The notes under the pieces: model-generated
The model's input: the letters and a program-made list of their open reading frames with translations, nothing else
What the model was told of the DNA's origin: nothing
Databases searched by the model: none
Made by a program: the position numbers and the translations under genes
Part shown: one piece after another, positions 38,439 to 47,676 of the stretch
Numbering within the stretch: position 1 is the first letter of the stretch
How the letters are laid out: every line of letters begins with the position of its first letter
Assembly (NCBI GenBank): GCA_013200995.1
Contig: CP053688.1
Location: 5,084,001 to 5,148,000, forward strand
DNA: 64,000 bases
Origin: Arthrobacter citreus
GTDB lineage: Bacteria; Bacillota; Bacilli; Bacillales; Bacillaceae_G
Direction of reading: 5' to 3'

Positions 38439-38945
38439 ATGAAGAAGTTTTATAGAGGAAGTGTTTTATTTATTGCGATGCTTTTTATTATGAGCGGATG
38501 TAACGGAAATACAATAAATACTACAAAAAATAAAGATGAGACAAAGGTGGAGAATGAAACAATGAACCCTTCTTTTTATGTTGATCCATCAATTGATTTT
38601 TCAACGAACCAAATGACTTCAATTATTATTGAATTTAAAACAAAACCTGCTGTGGTAGCTGTTAAAGAAGCAGAGGCAGCTGGAAAGCAACTTACTTTAG
38701 AAGAAGCGACTAAGCAAGTTGAAGATAGTCATGCAAAATTTCAAGAGGAATTAAAAACGCTTCTAGAGGATCAACATGTACCGTATACGATTAGGCATGT
38801 TTATAAGACTGCTCTGAATGGAGTGTCTATGGAATTACCGGGAAAAGATATTAAGCGATTATCTCAATCAACTGTAATTGCAAGAATTTATCCAAATAAA
38901 AAAGTCCATATTATGCCTCCAGTTACACCTTTTAATCAGAAGTAA
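38439..38945 (+). CDS. Lipoprotein consisting of a stand-alone I9 protease propeptide
   Basis: About 168 residues. It has a lipoprotein signal with lipobox IMSGC (Cys about residue 20), a short charged linker, then one Inhibitor_I9/propeptide domain filling the rest. Segments MTSIIIEFKTKPAVVAV, QVEDSHAKFQEEL, YKTALNGVSMELPG and the final NKKVHIMPP align throughout with the propeptide of P1-P5 (compare SVIVEFKTKP and YKTAFNGVSMTLPA in P4). No catalytic domain follows. The upstream ATG at 38427 overlaps the AAGGGGATGA site, so ATG 38439 is used. Predicted to be anchored on the outer membrane face. It could bind the secreted subtilases in trans as an inhibitor or a folding chaperone; both are inference. 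The next gene starts 23 bp later, likely in the same transcript. Confidence 0.88.
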   Translation: MKKFYRGSVLFIAMLFIMSGCNGNTINTTKNKDETKVENETMNPSFYVDPSIDFSTNQMTSIIIEFKTKPAVVAVKEAEAAGKQLTLEEATKQVEDSHAKFQEELKTLLEDQHVPYTIRHVYKTALNGVSMELPGKDIKRLSQSTVIARIYPNKKVHIMPPVTPFNQK

Positions 38946-38968
38946 ATCAAAAAAGGGAGAGGATTTTT

Positions 38969-39958
38969 ATAAAAGAGAGGATAGTTGGACAAAATGGTCC
39001 TTTAGTTTCTGAGATTGGTCTCGGCTGTATGGGAATGTCATGGCTTTACGGGAAAACTGATCGTAATGAGAGTATAGCGACAATTCAAGAAGCACTAGAT
39101 AGTGGAATAACACTTCTTGATACAGGAGATTTTTACGGTAATGGTCATAATGAAGTATTAATTAGTGAAGCTCTTCGAGGGTTTCGTAGAGTAAATATGT
39201 TTATATCGGTAAAGTTTGATAGTAAACATCGCTCACCTGGTGACAAATTTGGAGTAGAAGATAACAGACCTGAAGCAATTAAAGATTTTCTTAAATATAC
39301 TTTGCAAAGGCTCGGTACAGACTATATAGATTTATACCAACCAGCAAGGATCAATCCATCTATCCCAATTGAAGAAACGATTGGAGCAATTAGTGATTTA
39401 GTAAAAGAAGGCTATGTACGCCATATAGGGCTATCTGAAGTAGGAGCTAAATCAATACGCCGTGCACACGCGATTCATCCACTAAGCTGGGTACAGTCCG
39501 AATACTCGTTATTTAATCGGGAAATCGAGTTAGAAATTTTACCTACTCTACGAGAATTGGGAATAACCCTATCAGCTTATGGAGTACTCTCAAGAGGATT
39601 ATTAAGTGGAGCATGGACAAAAGATCGTATATTCAGTTCAAATGATAAGAGAATGAAAGCTCCTAGATTCACAAACGAAAATCTAGAAAAGAACTTAATG
39701 CTTGTTGAAGCCTTACGAGAAATCGCACTTGAGAAACACATACCAGTTTCCCATCTTGCAATAGGGTGGGTCCTTTCCAAACAAGAAAACGTTATTCCAT
39801 TAGTTGGTGCTAGAAAAAGAACGCAGCTCCGAGAAATGTTAGGCGTGACTAATCTAGACTTAAGTCCAGAAGATTTAGTACGCATTGAAAAAGCTGTACC
39901 ACAGCAGAGTGTTGCTGGGGAGTATTATGCTGTCCCTCGTAAAAAATGGTTTTTATAA
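38969..39958 (+). CDS. Aldo/keto reductase, probable ATA start
   Basis: About 330 residues with an aldo/keto reductase TIM barrel. The N-terminal GLGCMGMSWLYG, catalytic Asp and Tyr in LLDTGDFYGNGHNE, Lys in FISVKFDSK and C-terminal VIPLVGARKRTQL are visible. The usual catalytic-loop His is not present: the segment reads DLYQPARINP, as in a subset of the family. The first ATG (39029) would remove the first strand. The frame extends 20 codons upstream (KERIVGQNGPLVSEIGLG) to an ATA at 38969, 9 nt after AAAGGGAG. The extension looks like a normal family N-terminus, so ATA initiation or a mutated start is likely. NADPH-dependent reduction of a carbonyl is the family role; substrate unknown. Confidence 0.8.
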   Translation: MKERIVGQNGPLVSEIGLGCMGMSWLYGKTDRNESIATIQEALDSGITLLDTGDFYGNGHNEVLISEALRGFRRVNMFISVKFDSKHRSPGDKFGVEDNRPEAIKDFLKYTLQRLGTDYIDLYQPARINPSIPIEETIGAISDLVKEGYVRHIGLSEVGAKSIRRAHAIHPLSWVQSEYSLFNREIELEILPTLRELGITLSAYGVLSRGLLSGAWTKDRIFSSNDKRMKAPRFTNENLEKNLMLVEALREIALEKHIPVSHLAIGWVLSKQENVIPLVGARKRTQLREMLGVTNLDLSPEDLVRIEKAVPQQSVAGEYYAVPRKKWFL

Positions 39959-39966
39959 ATTCTTTT

Positions 39967-39996
39967 AGACTATACCTTGTGTGTAGTCTTTTTTTA
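39967..39996 (+). terminator. Terminator of the aldo/keto reductase gene
   Basis: AGACTA (39967-39972) / TAGTCT (39984-39989) followed by a T-run. The stem is short but clean. Confidence 0.7.
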
Positions 39997-40090
39997 TAGG
40001 CTCGATTTTTTATTCAACTAATGCAGGGTTCATGACTAAGTAAACGAGCACAAAATCAGAAAAAAAGTTCTCCATACGGCTTTCATGTTT

Positions 40091-40187
40091 CAAATTTTTT
40101 AACTTCTTAGACTAAAAAGTTAAAAAATTTGAATGATGAATTGTTTTTATTCTACAAAAACAAAATAAATTTGCTATTATTGTAGAA
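40091..40187. promoter_or_regulatory. Two inverted repeats upstream of the AraC-type regulator
   Basis: CAAATTTTTTAACTT (40091-40105) is perfectly repeated in inverted form at 40117-40131, with an 11-bp gap. TTCTACAA (40150-40157) is inverted as TTGTAGAA at 40180-40187, enclosing a possible TATTAT -10 element (40175-40180). The second pair is well placed for an operator; the first may be an operator or a weak terminator. Confidence 0.5.
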
Positions 40188-40214
40188 AAAGTAAGAAGTG
40201 AAGGTGAAACTCAG

Positions 40215-41684
40215 ATGGAGATTCATTTAGTTGCAAAAGATGAGTTAGAAGCTTCGGGGATTCGGTGGGTCGTGGAATCGCACTTTACTGGTATTAACCT
40301 TGTTTTATGGAAAACAATGGTGGATTTTGAAAATGCAATTCAAAAGCAACAGCCAGACCTTGTTATATTTGATATGGACAATTGGAAAAATGAGAGTGAA
40401 AGATTTGGTGATTTAATTCAAAAGTTTTCAATTCGTTGGTTAGGTATTTCATCTGAGCGAATCTTCCAAACGGCGTATCTTGCATTACAATATCGAGCGG
40501 AGGATGTATTATTTCGACCATTTTCTCCTACCGATTTAATTAAGCATATTCAGCAGCTACGTTATCAAATTCGTAATAAAGAGCGATATTTTAATATAAA
40601 AAATAGTGAAGAAATCAATTCATTTAACATAGATTATCCTGATCTTTTTTTGAATGAACGTAAGTATGATGGTCCGATTACGATGGTTGCTTTTTTGACA
40701 CCAAATTCAGGGACACTTCCGCTTGTGTATAAAGCATTGGAACGAAATCCTTTTACTGGGAAAAATCGTTTATTCGTATTATCTGATTTCATATTATGTG
40801 TTCACGAGGTAGATGAAGAAGTGTTATTGCAGGATGAATATAATGCATTTCTTACACAATGGAAAGAAATGATGGACGAGCCACTTTCAATCGTCATAAA
40901 AGTCGGTGCGCCAGAAGAAACATTAAAAGATATTTATGAACAAACACTTCAGCTTACACGGAGAATCTTCTTTGAAGGTTATGATATTATTTTGGCGGAA
41001 AACGAATCAATGCCATATCAAGAAAAGGATCCATTCTTAACACCTTTAGAGCAACGTCATTGGATTGAAATGCTCGAAAAAAGAGATGCAAAAGCAATTC
41101 GGGATTGGATGGAACGGGAATTTTTAACTTTTGAACAGCCTTATCCAGATCCAGAAATTGTTCGAATAAGATTAACAAGCGTACTTGCACAAATTAGAAG
41201 ATATATGAAATCGAATAATCTTCAAAATGCATCATGGGAAGGGATCTATTATGATATTTTCCAAAAAATTGTGCATGGACCAATTATTTATCGAATTGTT
41301 CAAGAATTACTAGATTTTACTACAAATCTATTAGTGCATGGAAATGATTTTACCCAAGAGGGTCATCGTACATTAGTGGAGAAAACAAGGGAGCTAATTG
41401 AATCGAATTATTGGAATGCAAGTTGGAGTCTAACTGACTGCGCAGAAGCACTTCGAATCAATAAAAGTACTCTTAGCCGCCGATTCGCAGCTGAATCAAA
41501 TCATTCATTCAGGGATACGCTTCACGAAGTACGAATTAGGGAAGCTAAACGATTATTAGATGAAACAGACCTGCCATTAGATGAAATTTCAAGATTAATT
41601 GGTTATTCTCATCAATCATATTTTAATGCGAAATTTAAACAGCTTGAAGGATGTACGCCTTTAGTTTATCGATCTGGTTTGTAG
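40215..41684 (+). CDS. Receiver-like/AraC-type transcriptional regulator (YesN-like)
   Basis: A 489-residue regulator. Residues 1-125 resemble a response-regulator receiver (LVIFDMDNW for the phosphoacceptor region, FRPFSPTDLIKHI for the lysine region, with Arg-Pro in place of the usual Lys-Pro). A long middle region of unknown fold follows. The C-terminal 90 residues are an AraC double HTH (LTDCAEALRINKSTLSRRFAAES, then LPLDEISRLIGYSHQSYFNAKFKQLEG). The missing Lys suggests an atypical receiver that may not be phosphorylated. No kinase gene is adjacent. GAAGGTGAAA precedes the ATG. Target genes are unknown. Confidence 0.8.
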   Translation: MEIHLVAKDELEASGIRWVVESHFTGINLVLWKTMVDFENAIQKQQPDLVIFDMDNWKNESERFGDLIQKFSIRWLGISSERIFQTAYLALQYRAEDVLFRPFSPTDLIKHIQQLRYQIRNKERYFNIKNSEEINSFNIDYPDLFLNERKYDGPITMVAFLTPNSGTLPLVYKALERNPFTGKNRLFVLSDFILCVHEVDEEVLLQDEYNAFLTQWKEMMDEPLSIVIKVGAPEETLKDIYEQTLQLTRRIFFEGYDIILAENESMPYQEKDPFLTPLEQRHWIEMLEKRDAKAIRDWMEREFLTFEQPYPDPEIVRIRLTSVLAQIRRYMKSNNLQNASWEGIYYDIFQKIVHGPIIYRIVQELLDFTTNLLVHGNDFTQEGHRTLVEKTRELIESNYWNASWSLTDCAEALRINKSTLSRRFAAESNHSFRDTLHEVRIREAKRLLDETDLPLDEISRLIGYSHQSYFNAKFKQLEGCTPLVYRSGL

Positions 41685-41804
41685 GATTAAAGCAAGTCTT
41701 TTATTAGATGAAGTAGGGAGAATACGCTTGATTGTTATGGTATTTCTTTTAGAAAAACTGTAATCAATTACCATCAAACGATATTAAAAAATAAAGGAGA
41801 GCTT

Positions 41805-42221
41805 ATGGAACTTAAAGAAGTAACTTATGAATATATAGTAGAACTTTCTGAGGAAGCCGATGCTTTATTTGAAGCAAAAGATATTGATGGTACCATTAAA
41901 AAATTGAAAGAGGCGTTAGAATTAATACCTGAGCCTAAATTTACATGGGAAGCTAGTACTAGGGTTCTAACATCAATCGGAGATGTTTATTTTTATTTAA
42001 ACGATTATTCCCAAGCAAAGAATTATTTTTATGATGCATTTAATTGTCCTGGAGGCATGAACAATCCATATATACTATTGAGATTAGGACAAGTCTTAAT
42101 TGAAACAAATGATGTAGAAAAAGCAAAAGAATGTTTATTGAGAGCATATTTGCTGAAGGCTGGGGAGATTTTTAAAGAGGAAGATCCAAAATACTTAAAA
42201 CTAATACTTTCGTTGATATAA
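41805..42221 (+). CDS. TPR-repeat protein
   Basis: A 138-residue acidic soluble protein with about three tetratricopeptide-like helix pairs. These are ADALFEAKDIDGTIKKLKEALELIP, RVLTSIGDVYFYLNDYSQAKNYFYDAF and YILLRLGQVLIETNDVEKAKECLLRAY. It should be a protein-binding adaptor. Similar small TPR proteins occur next to toxin genes in bacilli, but no toxin gene is seen here. AAAGGAGAGCTT precedes the ATG. Confidence 0.75.
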   Translation: MELKEVTYEYIVELSEEADALFEAKDIDGTIKKLKEALELIPEPKFTWEASTRVLTSIGDVYFYLNDYSQAKNYFYDAFNCPGGMNNPYILLRLGQVLIETNDVEKAKECLLRAYLLKAGEIFKEEDPKYLKLILSLI

Positions 42222-42308
42222 GAGAAAGAACAGCTATTGACTGTGAAATCAGATCTATGAGTTAATAGAAATAAATTGACTTGTCAAAAAACGAAAGGGG
42301 ATGCAACA

Positions 42309-42836
42309 ATGATCGAAATGAAAAATTTATTACTAGTCGGAGAACAAGATGGAGTAAAAGGAGATTTTAATACATTAATTTCAATGATGAATTATGTAAG
42401 GTATACGACTCTAGAAGCAATTAAATATATTACAGTTGAAGAACTAGATTATTTGCACTCTCCAACAGGTAATACAATTGGAATGCTATTAACTCATATG
42501 GCAGGGGTAGAGTATTGGTATCAACTTAATACATTTGAAAATCGTGATTTGAATTCAGAAGAAGAAGCAAAATGGTTACCTGGTTTAGATTTAGATGAAG
42601 GGGCTAGGGAAAGTATTAAAGGTAATGATGCTAACTATTATATAACTCTTTTAGATGAGATTCGAGAAGATACATATGCAAAATTTAATACACTTTCAGA
42701 TGAATGGTTATATGAAAAATCAGAATTTGGAAGATCACAAGCTACTAACTACTTTAAATGGTTTCATGTATTTGAGGACGAAATCAATCATCGTGGCCAA
42801 ATAAGAATGATTCGTAAATTATATAAGAATACTTAA
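42309..42836 (+). CDS. DinB-family protein
   Basis: About 175 residues with a four-helix DinB/DUF664-type fold. The likely metal-binding histidines are in LLTHMAGVEYWY (about residue 61) and in WFHVFEDEINHRGQIRMIRKLY near the C-terminus. The family includes metal-dependent thiol-linked transferases and proteins of unknown activity. The ATG at 42309 is preferred, because AAAGGGG (42294-42300) is 8 nt upstream. The longer TTG start (42276) has no such site. Confidence 0.85.
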   Translation: MIEMKNLLLVGEQDGVKGDFNTLISMMNYVRYTTLEAIKYITVEELDYLHSPTGNTIGMLLTHMAGVEYWYQLNTFENRDLNSEEEAKWLPGLDLDEGARESIKGNDANYYITLLDEIREDTYAKFNTLSDEWLYEKSEFGRSQATNYFKWFHVFEDEINHRGQIRMIRKLYKNT

Positions 42837-42842
42837 CAATAG

Positions 42843-42884
42843 CCTGTATCGACGGTTTGAAATAAATCGCTGATACAGGTTTTT
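42843..42884 (+). terminator. Terminator of the DinB-family gene
   Basis: CCTGTATC (42843-42850) / GATACAGG (42872-42879) followed by TTTTT. Confidence 0.85.
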
Positions 42885-43034
42885 AAATTAAGAAAGTACA
42901 AAATATTGAGGCGTAGATGACAAGTATAGTTAGAAACTTTACAAATTAAACAGTATAGTTAAATAAGAAAAAGGACATCTCGGTCTCTATATTGAAAACA
43001 GTAAGTGTAAAAATTTTAAAGGCGGTGTAAAGTG

Positions 43035-43529
43035 ATGAACAGTAATCCTATTGTGAAAGAATACTCTAATGATTATCAAGCTCAAGTAGTAGATTTAATT
43101 CTTGCTATTCAACAACAAGAATACAATATTAAAATCACCAAAGATGACCAGCCTGATTTGTTTATAATCGAAGAGTTTTATCAGAATGGAAGCGGGAACT
43201 TTTGGATGGCTCTATATGGCGATAAAGTAATTGGTACTATTAGTCTTTTAGACATAGGGAATCAAGAGGTTGCGTTAAGAAAGATGTTTGTAGATAAAGA
43301 ATTTAGAGGTGCAAAATATAAAACTGCCAGTCTCTTATTAAATAATGCTATTAAATGGGCCGAAGAAAAATCAATAAAAGCAATTTATCTTGGGACAACC
43401 CCTCAATTTTTAGCTGCTCATCGATTTTATGAAAAAAATGGATTTACCAGTATAGAACTCACAGATTTACCCGAGAATTTTCCAATTATGAAGGTTGATA
43501 AAAAATTCTATAAGTATTTGGTTAAATAG
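43035..43529 (+). CDS. GNAT-family N-acetyltransferase
   Basis: About 164 residues. The central GNAT core is visible: VIGTISLLDIGNQEVALRKMFVDKEFRG carries the acetyl-CoA-binding region, though the usual R/QxxGxG/A reads FRGAKYKT. The late AHRFYEKNGF motif is typical of the family. It should transfer an acetyl group from acetyl-CoA to an amine; the acceptor is unknown. I choose ATG 43035 over GTG 43032 because AAAGGCGGTG is 7 nt upstream. Single gene with a terminator. Confidence 0.88.
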   Translation: MNSNPIVKEYSNDYQAQVVDLILAIQQQEYNIKITKDDQPDLFIIEEFYQNGSGNFWMALYGDKVIGTISLLDIGNQEVALRKMFVDKEFRGAKYKTASLLLNNAIKWAEEKSIKAIYLGTTPQFLAAHRFYEKNGFTSIELTDLPENFPIMKVDKKFYKYLVK

Positions 43530-43604
43530 ATATAAATGGAAACTGAAAATTTTAGACCGAATCGCTCATATTAACAATGAATTTTGTAATTGCTTTGTTC
43601 CTAA

Positions 43605-43634
43605 AGGTTGTCTAATGAGGCAGCCTCTTTTTTA
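43605..43634 (+). terminator. Terminator of the GNAT gene
   Basis: AGGTTGTC (43605-43612) / GGCAGCCT (43619-43626), with two G-U pairs, then a T-run. Confidence 0.75.
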
Positions 43635-43801
43635 GTTTAAAAATCAAATAGAGCCAATTAATTAATCGATTTTGAGATATTTTATAAAAATAAAATTGAA
43701 AGATAAGTAAAATGGAATAAATTATAAAATTATCATTATTTTATAATTAGATTTCGGAAAATTCGTGTTAGACTGAAAACATCACATCTAGGGGGTAATT
43801 A

Positions 43802-45481
43802 ATGATGAATACGGTTACACAAGATAAAGTTGTTCGATATAGAGGTACAGAATTAAATACAAAAGGTTGGCAACAAGAAGCAGTTCTTCGTATGTTAATG
43901 AATAATTTAGATCCAGATGTAGCAGAGCGTCCAGAAGACCTTGTTGTATATGGTGGAATTGGTAAAGCAGCTCGTAACTGGGAATGCTTTGATGCAATTG
44001 TTGAGTCATTAAAGAATTTAGAACATGATGAAACATTATTAGTTCAATCTGGTAAACCAGTAGCAATTTTCAAATCGCATACTGATGCACCACGTGTATT
44101 AATTGCAAATTCAAATCTTGTTCCTGCTTTTGCAAACTGGGATACTTTCCACGAATTAGATAAAAAAGGTTTAATGATGTACGGTCAAATGACAGCAGGT
44201 AGCTGGATTTATATCGGTTCTCAAGGTATTGTTCAAGGGACTTATGAAACATTTGCTGAATTAGCAAAACAACATTTCAATGGCACACTTACAGGTACTA
44301 TTACAGTTACTGCTGGTCTTGGTGGAATGGGTGGAGCTCAACCACTTGCTGTTACGATGAATGGCGGAGTTTGTATCGGTATCGATGTAGATGAAACAAG
44401 AATTGACCGCCGAATCGAAACTAGATATACAGATGTAAAAACAGATTCATTAGATGAGGCGATTCGTCTTGCTGAAGAGGCTAAAAAAGAAGGCAAAGCA
44501 TTATCAATTGGACTAATCGGAAATGCATCTGATATTTTACCAGAAATGATCGCTAGAAACTTTATTCCAGATGTATTAACTGACCAAACATCAGCGCACG
44601 ATCCATTAAACGGTTATACTCCATCAGGAATGTCTTTAGAAGACGCTGCAGAATTAAGAGCTTCAAACCCAGAATTATATGTTGAACTTTCAAAAGCTTC
44701 AATGGCAACTCACGTAAAAGCTATGCTTGAAATGATGGAAAAAGGATCTGTTACATTTGATTATGGTAATAATATCCGTCAAGTTGCAAAGGATGAAGGC
44801 GTAGAAAATGCATTTGATTTCCCAGGATTCGTTCCAGCATATATCCGTCCACAATTCTGTGAAGGTAAAGGACCTTTCCGTTGGGTAGCATTATCAGGTG
44901 ATCCAGAAGATATTTACAAAACTGACCAAGCAATTTTACGTGAATTTGCTGATAATGAGCATTTATGCAACTGGATTCGTATGGCACAGGAAAAAATTGA
45001 ATTCCAAGGTTTACCTTCACGTATTTGCTGGCTAGGTTATGGTGAGCGCGCTCGTTTCGGTAAAATTTTAAATGACATGGTTGCAAGCGGTGAATTAAAA
45101 GCACCGATCGTTATTGGACGTGACCACTTAGATTCAGGTTCTGTAGCATCTCCTAACCGTGAAACTGAAAGCATGATGGATGGTTCAGATGCAGTAGCTG
45201 ACTGGCCAATCTTAAACGCAATGATTAACGCTGTTGGTGGAGCTACTTGGGTATCGGTTCACCACGGTGGTGGAGTAGGAATGGGTTACTCATTACACGC
45301 TGGTGTAGTAATCGTTGCAGATGGTACAAAAGAAGCAGAAGCACGTATTGAGCGCGTATTAACAACTGATCCTGGTATGGGTGTAGTTCGTCATGCTGAT
45401 GCAGGTTACGAGTTAGCTAAACAAACTGCTCGCGAAAGAGGAGTAAACATTCCAATGCTTGATAAAGGAACTGATAAGTAA
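43802..45481 (+). CDS. hutU: Urocanate hydratase
   Basis: A 559-residue NAD-dependent enzyme converting urocanate to 4-imidazolone-5-propanoate in histidine breakdown. The family is clear from [77 protein letters not shown] and [14 protein letters not shown]. Length matches the usual 550-560. The ATG at 43802 follows AGGGGGTAATTA. Its stop overlaps the ATG of hutI by one base, so the two are translationally coupled. No hutH or hutG lies next to them in this window. Confidence 0.97.
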   Translation: MMNTVTQDKVVRYRGTELNTKGWQQEAVLRMLMNNLDPDVAERPEDLVVYGGIGKAARNWECFDAIVESLKNLEHDETLLVQSGKPVAIFKSHTDAPRVLIANSNLVPAFANWDTFHELDKKGLMMYGQMTAGSWIYIGSQGIVQGTYETFAELAKQHFNGTLTGTITVTAGLGGMGGAQPLAVTMNGGVCIGIDVDETRIDRRIETRYTDVKTDSLDEAIRLAEEAKKEGKALSIGLIGNASDILPEMIARNFIPDVLTDQTSAHDPLNGYTPSGMSLEDAAELRASNPELYVELSKASMATHVKAMLEMMEKGSVTFDYGNNIRQVAKDEGVENAFDFPGFVPAYIRPQFCEGKGPFRWVALSGDPEDIYKTDQAILREFADNEHLCNWIRMAQEKIEFQGLPSRICWLGYGERARFGKILNDMVASGELKAPIVIGRDHLDSGSVASPNRETESMMDGSDAVADWPILNAMINAVGGATWVSVHHGGGVGMGYSLHAGVVIVADGTKEAEARIERVLTTDPGMGVVRHADAGYELAKQTARERGVNIPMLDKGTDK

Positions 45482-46737
45482 TGGCAAAACCAATTTGGAT
45501 TAAAAATGCAGCTCAATTAGCAACACTTGCTTCAGAAGTGAAAGGTCCTCGCGCGAAGGAAGCAATGTCAGTGCTTGGCTTAATAGAAGATGGCAGCTTG
45601 TGGATTGAAAATGGAGTAATCCAAGCTGTTGGTACAACAAATGAAATTCAAGAGCGTTATGCAGAAAGAATTCAAGAAGCAGAAGTAATAGATGCATCAA
45701 ACCATCTTGTTACTCCAGGTCTAGTGGATCCCCATACACATGTTGTGTATGGTGGGAGCCGAGAGCGTGAATTTGAAATGCGTCTTGAAGGTGCAACATA
45801 CATGGATATTATGAATGAGGGTGGTGGAATTCACGCGACTGCCCGCATGACTCGTGAAGCGACTGAAGAAGAATTAATGGAACAAACGATGCGACGTCTA
45901 GATTCATTCATCACACATGGTGTAACAACTGTTGAAAGTAAGAGCGGTTATGGCATGGATTTAGAAACAGAACTAAAACAATTACGAGTGATGAAAAAAT
46001 TAAAAGATAAGCATGCAGTTGAATTAGTTCCTACTTTTATGGGAGCGCATGCAGTGCCGAAAGAGTTTAAAGGTAGAGAAGATGAATTCGTTGATCATTT
46101 AATTAATGATATGCTACCAATTATTGCAGAAGAAAAACTTGCGGAATTTAATGATGTTTTCTGTGAAAAAGGTGTATTTACGCCAGAACAATCAGAGCGA
46201 ATTCTAGAAGCAGGTAAACAATATGATCTAATACCCAAAATCCATGCTGATGAAATTGAACCGTATGGCGGAGCGGAATTAGCAGCAAAAGTTGGAGCAA
46301 TTTCAGCAGAACATTTATTAAAAGCTTCAGACGAAGGTATTGCAGCTATGGCTAAATCAGGAACAATTGCGTGTCTTCTTCCAGCAACAGCACTTTATTT
46401 ACGTGAAGATGCTGCAAAAGGTAGAAAAATGGTTGATGAAGGTGTCGCTGTAGCAATTTCAACAGATTGCAATCCAGGTTCTTCACCGACAACATCAATG
46501 CCACTTGTAATGAACTTAGCATGTATTTCGATGAGACTTACTCCAGCTGAAAGCTTAACAGCAGCAACATACAACGCTGCGTGCGCAATTAATCGTCAAG
46601 ATCAAATTGGCTCACTTGAAGTTGGAAAACAGGCAGATATCGTTTTATGGAATGTTAAAAACTATCAAGAGTTACAATACTTATTTGGCGTTAACCATGT
46701 AAAATCTGTTTGGAAAAAAGGCGTAAAAGTTATTTAA
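45481..46737 (+). CDS. hutI: Imidazolonepropionase
   Basis: A 418-residue amidohydrolase that opens the imidazolone ring to give formiminoglutamate, the step after hutU. Metal ligands are in VDPHTHVVYGG, IPKIHADEIEPYGG, AEHLLKAS and STDCNPGSSP. ESKSGYGMD is the family motif after the first metal site. Length is normal. The gene is followed by a strong terminator, so hutUI forms a two-gene unit. Regulation is not evident; I did not find a clear CRE site. Confidence 0.97.
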   Translation: MAKPIWIKNAAQLATLASEVKGPRAKEAMSVLGLIEDGSLWIENGVIQAVGTTNEIQERYAERIQEAEVIDASNHLVTPGLVDPHTHVVYGGSREREFEMRLEGATYMDIMNEGGGIHATARMTREATEEELMEQTMRRLDSFITHGVTTVESKSGYGMDLETELKQLRVMKKLKDKHAVELVPTFMGAHAVPKEFKGREDEFVDHLINDMLPIIAEEKLAEFNDVFCEKGVFTPEQSERILEAGKQYDLIPKIHADEIEPYGGAELAAKVGAISAEHLLKASDEGIAAMAKSGTIACLLPATALYLREDAAKGRKMVDEGVAVAISTDCNPGSSPTTSMPLVMNLACISMRLTPAESLTAATYNAACAINRQDQIGSLEVGKQADIVLWNVKNYQELQYLFGVNHVKSVWKKGVKVI

Positions 46738-46748
46738 ACTATTCATTA

Positions 46749-46786
46749 AAAAGAGAAATTGTTTCGGCAATTTCTCTTTTTTTTAT
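46749..46786 (+). terminator. Terminator of hutUI
   Basis: Thirteen-bp stem AAAAGAGAAATTG (46749-46761) / CAATTTCTCTTTT (46768-46780) with a long T-run. Confidence 0.92.
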
Positions 46787-46939
46787 TTAGAACAACAATT
46801 AAAAATCAGAAATCGAAAAGACTTTTAAGGAATTCCCAAAAATTGGATGGAGAAATACAATTTCTATAAAGAACATTATGTTCTAACAATTCTTAAAAAT
46901 TATTAAAATAGTAATACCTTAAAATAGGGGGGATTATTT

Positions 46940-47200
46940 TTGAAAAAAAGAAGGCGTAATACTCCGTACTTTACGTTTTTGGCTTGGTCATCTTTCTCTA
47001 TTTTTAGTGTTTTAACTTTTATTGGACTTTATCATTTAGAAGAACCATTGTATGTAAAGGGCTATTATTTAATGGGGGCAATTGGAATTATTGTTTCGTC
47101 CTTTATGGTTGCGAAAGTAATTCGTGACAATCAAGAAGATATGGAAGATGATCAAAATGAAGAAGTTAAAAAAGGAAAGAATGAAAAATTAGATAGTTAA
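46940..47200 (+). CDS. YiaAB two-helix domain membrane protein
   Basis: An 86-residue protein with a basic N-terminus, two transmembrane helices (about residues 9-29 and 38-57) and a long acidic/lysine-rich cytoplasmic tail. Helix spacing and the motif FIGLYHLEEPLYVKGYYLMG fit the YiaA/YiaB family. Function of the family is not established. GGGGGGATTATTTTTG precedes the TTG start. Two hairpins follow: CAGTCG/CGGCTG (47213-47230) and CCCCTT/AAGGGG (47264-47278). Confidence 0.75.
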   Translation: MKKRRRNTPYFTFLAWSSFSIFSVLTFIGLYHLEEPLYVKGYYLMGAIGIIVSSFMVAKVIRDNQEDMEDDQNEEVKKGKNEKLDS

Positions 47201-47212
47201 TGGATCATAATT

Positions 47213-47284
47213 CAGTCGTTTATACGGCTGTTTTTTTGTTTAGGATTTTTTTCACTAAAGCGCCCCCTTCAGAAGGGGTTTTTA
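47213..47284 (+). terminator. Two consecutive terminators after the YiaAB gene
   Basis: CAGTCG (47213-47218) / CGGCTG (47225-47230) with a T-run, then CCCCTT / AAGGGG around 47265-47278 with TTTTT. The second may stop transcription of the first or mark a lost gene. Confidence 0.75.
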
Positions 47285-47359
47285 GCGTGTAGACAAATTA
47301 CTATAAATCTGAGTTTCAGAATCCTGTTTTAACAAAATTTATTTAATAAAAACTAAAAC

Positions 47360-47396
47360 TTGACGCAATTTTCAAAATATTAAAATTACATAAACT
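47360..47396 (+). promoter_or_regulatory. Promoter-like block upstream of P3, shared with P4
   Basis: TTGACG (47360-47365), then ATTTTCAAAATA, then TAAAAT (47381-47386). About 32 of 37 bases match the block directly upstream of P4 (55646-55682). Here it lies about 290 bp before the P3 start, leaving a long leader. The spacing of 15 bp between hexamers is shorter than ideal. Confidence 0.5.
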
Positions 47397-47676
47397 GAAA
47401 ATATACTTAAACTTGTAGTATTGAAAAATGACAGGTTGTGATAAATGATTAAACAATTTTTCTAATGATGAGTTTTATAAAGTCGTACAAACAAAAAAAG
47501 CTAGAAAAGAGTATTTCTGAGAATGGAACACCACACTTCAATCAAAAACGCTGATTGACATCTTAAGAAGAGAATCAACTGCTAATCCTAGCAGTTGCGC
47601 CACTAAAAAAGCGTTTCTTTTGAAAACGGGGTATTATCAACTTTGCTATTTTTAACACAGGAAAGGGAGAGGAACA
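47397..47676 (+). other. Long leader region of P3 with a hairpin
   Basis: No gene is supported. CAACTGCTA (47576-47584) pairs perfectly with TAGCAGTTG (47589-47597), giving a 9-bp stem with a 4-nt loop about 80 bp before the start codon. It is not followed by a T-run, so it looks like a leader structure rather than a terminator. The P4 leader has no such structure. Confidence 0.45.

Noticed and set aside
43802..46737. Complete hut operon
   Set aside because: Only hutU and hutI are present; hutH, hutG, hutP and a histidine permease are not seen on either side within this window.
47452..47520. Short coding-like stretch upstream of P3
   Set aside because: The frame is closed by stops on both sides, has no start or ribosome binding site and matches nothing I recognise.
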